Made by a program: the position numbers and the translations under genes. From the NCBI RefSeq assembly GCF_001428105.1, contig NZ_LMSJ01000024.1, positions 53,747 through 117,746 of the forward strand: a DNA stretch of 64,000 nucleotides, written 5' to 3'. Below are positions 63,001 through 64,000 of the stretch, one piece after another. Position 1 is the first letter of the stretch, and each line of letters begins with the position of its first letter. The DNA is from Paenibacillus sp. Soil766. GTDB taxonomy: Bacteria > Bacillota > Bacilli > Paenibacillales > NBRC-103111. A model generated the notes under the pieces. It had not been told where the DNA came from, searched no databases, and saw only the letters and a program-made list of their open reading frames with translations.

Positions 63001-63183
63001 TTTTGCAAGCAATGCTGCGTCTTTACCAACAAGATCTGTAAAGTCTTTGGAAGTTTTAACTGCAGTTGTTGCGGAAGTTGTTGTCGCCGGTGTTGTTGTT
63101 GCAGGCGTATCAGCCATTGCCACCGAAGCGAACATAGAGAATGCTAGTGTTGCTGTTGCGATTACTTTTAAACTTTTTTTCAT
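60037..63183 (-). CDS. S-layer protein with three SLH domains
   Basis: The 1048-residue product (from ATG 63183) has a signal peptide MKKSLKVIATATLAFSMFAS VAMADT, then three SLH domains at about residues 35-210 (DGNMTRAEAAKLVAKIFGL, then FAPQDNVTLGQLATLLVKGF). These anchor to pyruvylated wall polymer. The rest is built of beta-rich Ig-like repeats. The SD AAGGAGG lies 11-12 bases before 63183. The same frame is open upstream and has a second good start, ATG 63264 behind GAGGGGG (27 codons longer), so two products differing in signal length are possible. Confidence 0.93.
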   Translation of the reverse strand: MKKSLKVIATATLAFSMFASVAMADTPATTTPATTTSATTAVKTSKDFTDLVGKDAALLAKIDALLAKGFMDGKSDTAFDIDGNMTRAEAAKLVAKIFGLTVGTETTSSFKDVDGTDASQAWAIPFIEAAKKAGIIDGMTDTTFAPQDNVTLGQLATLLVKGFGKAADVKTTSPWYDGYLDVAKANGVDLGTDGAKAATRADLVTGSYAADVAFSSIGKLSVLSAKAAGATTVEVKLSKAADTAKATFTLKKGAADVALDAAAAKWSDDKKTVTLKLKDSKVTAGSYTVTLAGVDAAELDKTTATFDAENEKVTKIEFVSANDTIAKSDKARVQVQPTNQYGEAASFSAGNYTVYATTPDAATLSKSDDGKLYVILDTNYTGVIPNNSQVSINIYDNDQHISATKLFKVGDVPYVTKVELGAVTYKNGKEALSLAGEKAIVKLTQYDQYGGVVTKDTGSAITPTVFVTPYADSLGNTPAVIADDNNDNTDDVVFTLLKDVDKTEEFTVTVFGGGSQATAKVKASASKVASKVEVLQPSTTFAYGDKDKYVEIVAYDEAGNKLTADDIVDNAKAGRFKITTSSNLVLGGSTDVPAAMLVNGSADATQDNKIVLTGPNKGKLHIKKVDAKGQGNVFVAIYGNGVNSNAQINIPLADVRYPDSIRVVTEVAAKAVATAKTKPKYQVFDQYSEKITGFSTDSAGTTIDILSNNKVVTYDVYADLSATAGFKVSVDGTGVIADNAILPISAFSDKEITIATDGTAVVGSTFDFKFQLRKSEATHTGQAAGTLIDQSVANLARKVTILTAEEAKNLTYSLNALGDLFNTRDDATYIASHATEVDATTSKLAKEVVVSAKDAAGNSVAIPKTITAVTSDVYNFAQVDKATSAVDALTGVVDDKAYVIGYKVGTANITAYFKAANGEAKSVSGQVVVKNEANRVESISVGSASKTYTFAQANGENIYHLMNKLTVKNQYGNEFKSEGSFGAGSDVVALYDNYLQVRYTITDLTGFTSVTLNGTNQVSLVGATSGSFVVTAVAPNGKTATTTVVVTP

Positions 63184-63416
63184 AACCTTTTTTTCTCCTC
63201 CTTGAATATCGTGAGTTTTATTTTTTAAGTTTGTTTGTTCTTTATTCCAGCTCGATCCACTCATCTTATTGTTCACCCCCTCTCCAGAGTTAGAGCATAA
63301 TATAACTAAGGTTCAGCTGCAGCTCTCGAACTGCACTTGAAACTAGTAAACTGTAATGAAATAAAATAGGAACCTAGACCAATTTACATTATACATTGAT
63401 CACTCTGGATCGTAAA
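63184..63416 (-). promoter_or_regulatory. S-layer gene promoter and long leader
   Basis: On the minus strand TTTACG (63416-63411) and TATAAT (63393-63388) are 17 bases apart. The resulting mRNA would carry about 115 nt before the upstream start at 63264 and about 200 nt before 63183. Long leaders are common on S-layer mRNAs. Confidence 0.5.
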
Positions 63417-63510
63417 GAACTATTTTCGATAAATTAATTCAATGTATAACAATTACTATTGTTTGTTTCTTTCAAAGTATTAAACGCATATGTTTCATAA
63501 AAGTTGCGAT

Positions 63511-63806
63511 TTACTCCAAATAAATTTTAAATTCATCTTTTTCTTTTTTACAACAATGCTGCCTCCTATATTTAAAGTTTGTTGTTGTAAAACATTCCTC
63601 ACTACGTTGTTCTTTATGTAGCTTTTCGTCTATCACCTTTGCTACAAAATTAGTATACGATACTCTATACACAGTTTCATTGATAAGTATTTTCCAGTGA
63701 CGTAGCATAGATGATTGTTTCTTCCGTATAGTCCATCTAAGCTTTAAGCAACCTAATCGATAGTCCCACAGTACTTTCAAGATTTAAATCTATTTTTCTT
63801 AAGCAT
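63511..63806 (-). CDS. Possible small basic protein, perhaps frameshifted
   Basis: A nine-codon frame from ATG 63806, behind AGGAG, encodes MLKKNRFKS and stops at 63777. A second frame starts at TTG 63780, overlapping that stop, and runs 89 codons to 63511. The second product is very basic (WTIRKKQSSMLRHWKIL). The pair may be one gene with a frameshift, a coupled leader peptide, or chance. I do not recognise a family. Confidence 0.3.
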
Positions 63807-63891
63807 GAAGGTCATCTCCTAGGGTGAATTCTGACCTATATACCTTTGACAACTATTTAGATATAACCGCTAGTTAATCTTGCTATCATAC

Positions 63892-63919
63892 AAAAAAAGA
63901 CCCCGAAGGGTCTTTTTTT
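63892..63919. terminator. Bidirectional terminator after the second S-layer-type gene
   Basis: A perfect stem (AAAAAAAGACCC / GGGTCTTTTTTT) with a CGAA loop. It lies nine nt beyond the stop codon of the partial gene at the right edge. Confidence 0.85.
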
Positions 63920-63928
63920 AATTCGGTA

Positions 63929-64000
63929 TTACGGAGTTACTACAACTGTTGTAGCAGCTGTTTTGCCGTTAGCAGTTGTTGCTGTTACTACGAATGATCC
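63929..64000 (-). CDS. C-terminus of a second S-layer-type protein (partial)
   Basis: The last 23 codons, ending at TAA 63931-63929, read GSFVVTATTANGKTAATTVV VTP. The first S-layer gene ends SGSFVVTAVAPNGKTATTTV VVTP at the same place, so this is a close paralogue whose body lies outside the window. Confidence 0.85.
   Translation of the reverse strand, partial: GSFVVTATTANGKTAATTVVVTP

Noticed and set aside
1..64000. CRISPR array, rRNA or tRNA genes
   Set aside because: No regularly spaced direct repeats and no sequence resembling tRNA or rRNA genes were seen.

Overview
The window reads as part of the chromosome of a motile, endospore-forming, S-layered Gram-positive bacterium of the Paenibacillaceae (Paenibacillus-like). 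The evidence is an alpha/beta small acid-soluble spore protein, DegS/DegU, ComFA/ComFC, a Bacillus-type late flagellar cluster (yvyF-flgM-flgN-flgK-flgL-yviE-fliW-csrA-hag ... flaG-fliD-fliS), secA-prfB-hpf synteny, SLH-domain surface proteins and AGGAGG-type ribosome binding sites. Nearly all genes lie on the minus strand; only the first 3 kb and an orphan tnpB are on the plus strand.

Layout. (1) 1-3000, plus strand: the tail of an unidentified gene, a DUF975 membrane protein and a Cache/HAMP chemoreceptor. The last two units share a 59-nt upstream element and an identical 24-nt terminator arm. (2) 3037-11167, minus: a complete arginine operon argC-J-B-D-F-G-H behind a promoter overlapped by an ArgR-like palindrome. 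(3) 11.2-17.7 kb: yitT-family gene, prfB with a programmed +1 frameshift, secA, long-form hpf and a cold-shock gene. Two intergenic regions (11.35-11.57 and 17.80-18.06 kb) carry clusters of DnaA boxes. (4) 18.1-21.6 kb: fliT-like, fliS, a greatly enlarged fliD, and flaG. (5) 21.65-38.5 kb: a 17-gene, tightly packed, AT-rich flagellin-glycosylation operon for a pseudaminic-acid-like nonulosonic acid, ending in the Maf glycosyltransferase. A sigma-D-type promoter stands before its first gene. (6) 38.6-47.4 kb: a DUF2920 protein, flagellin, csrA/fliW and the flgM-flgL block. (7) 47.4-48.8 kb: an orphan IS200/IS605-type tnpB with a candidate omegaRNA end, lying between yvyF and comFC. (8) 49-54 kb: comFC/comFA, degU/degS. 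(9) 54-64 kb: a secreted phosphodiester-glycosidase-family protein, metK behind a structured leader, a spore protein, a small secreted protein, a full-length S-layer protein, and the C-terminus of a second S-layer-type paralogue at the window edge.

How the parts work together. FlgM, CsrA and FliW are the usual checkpoint proteins for flagellin expression. Four sigma-D-type promoters can be read, before flgM, hag, flaG-fliD and the glycosylation operon. Making the flagellin, its cap and its sugar would therefore be tied to one regulon, with CsrA able to act on a hairpin in the hag leader. DegSU, ComF and the surface proteins belong to the same set of post-exponential lifestyle functions.

The most unusual items are the two DnaA-box clusters, the SDR/ATP-grasp fusion enzyme in the glycosylation operon, the paired leader/terminator cassettes at the left end, a sigma-D -10 element built into a terminator stem, the unrecognised metK leader, and the tandem starts on the S-layer gene. 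No rRNA, tRNA or CRISPR array was seen.
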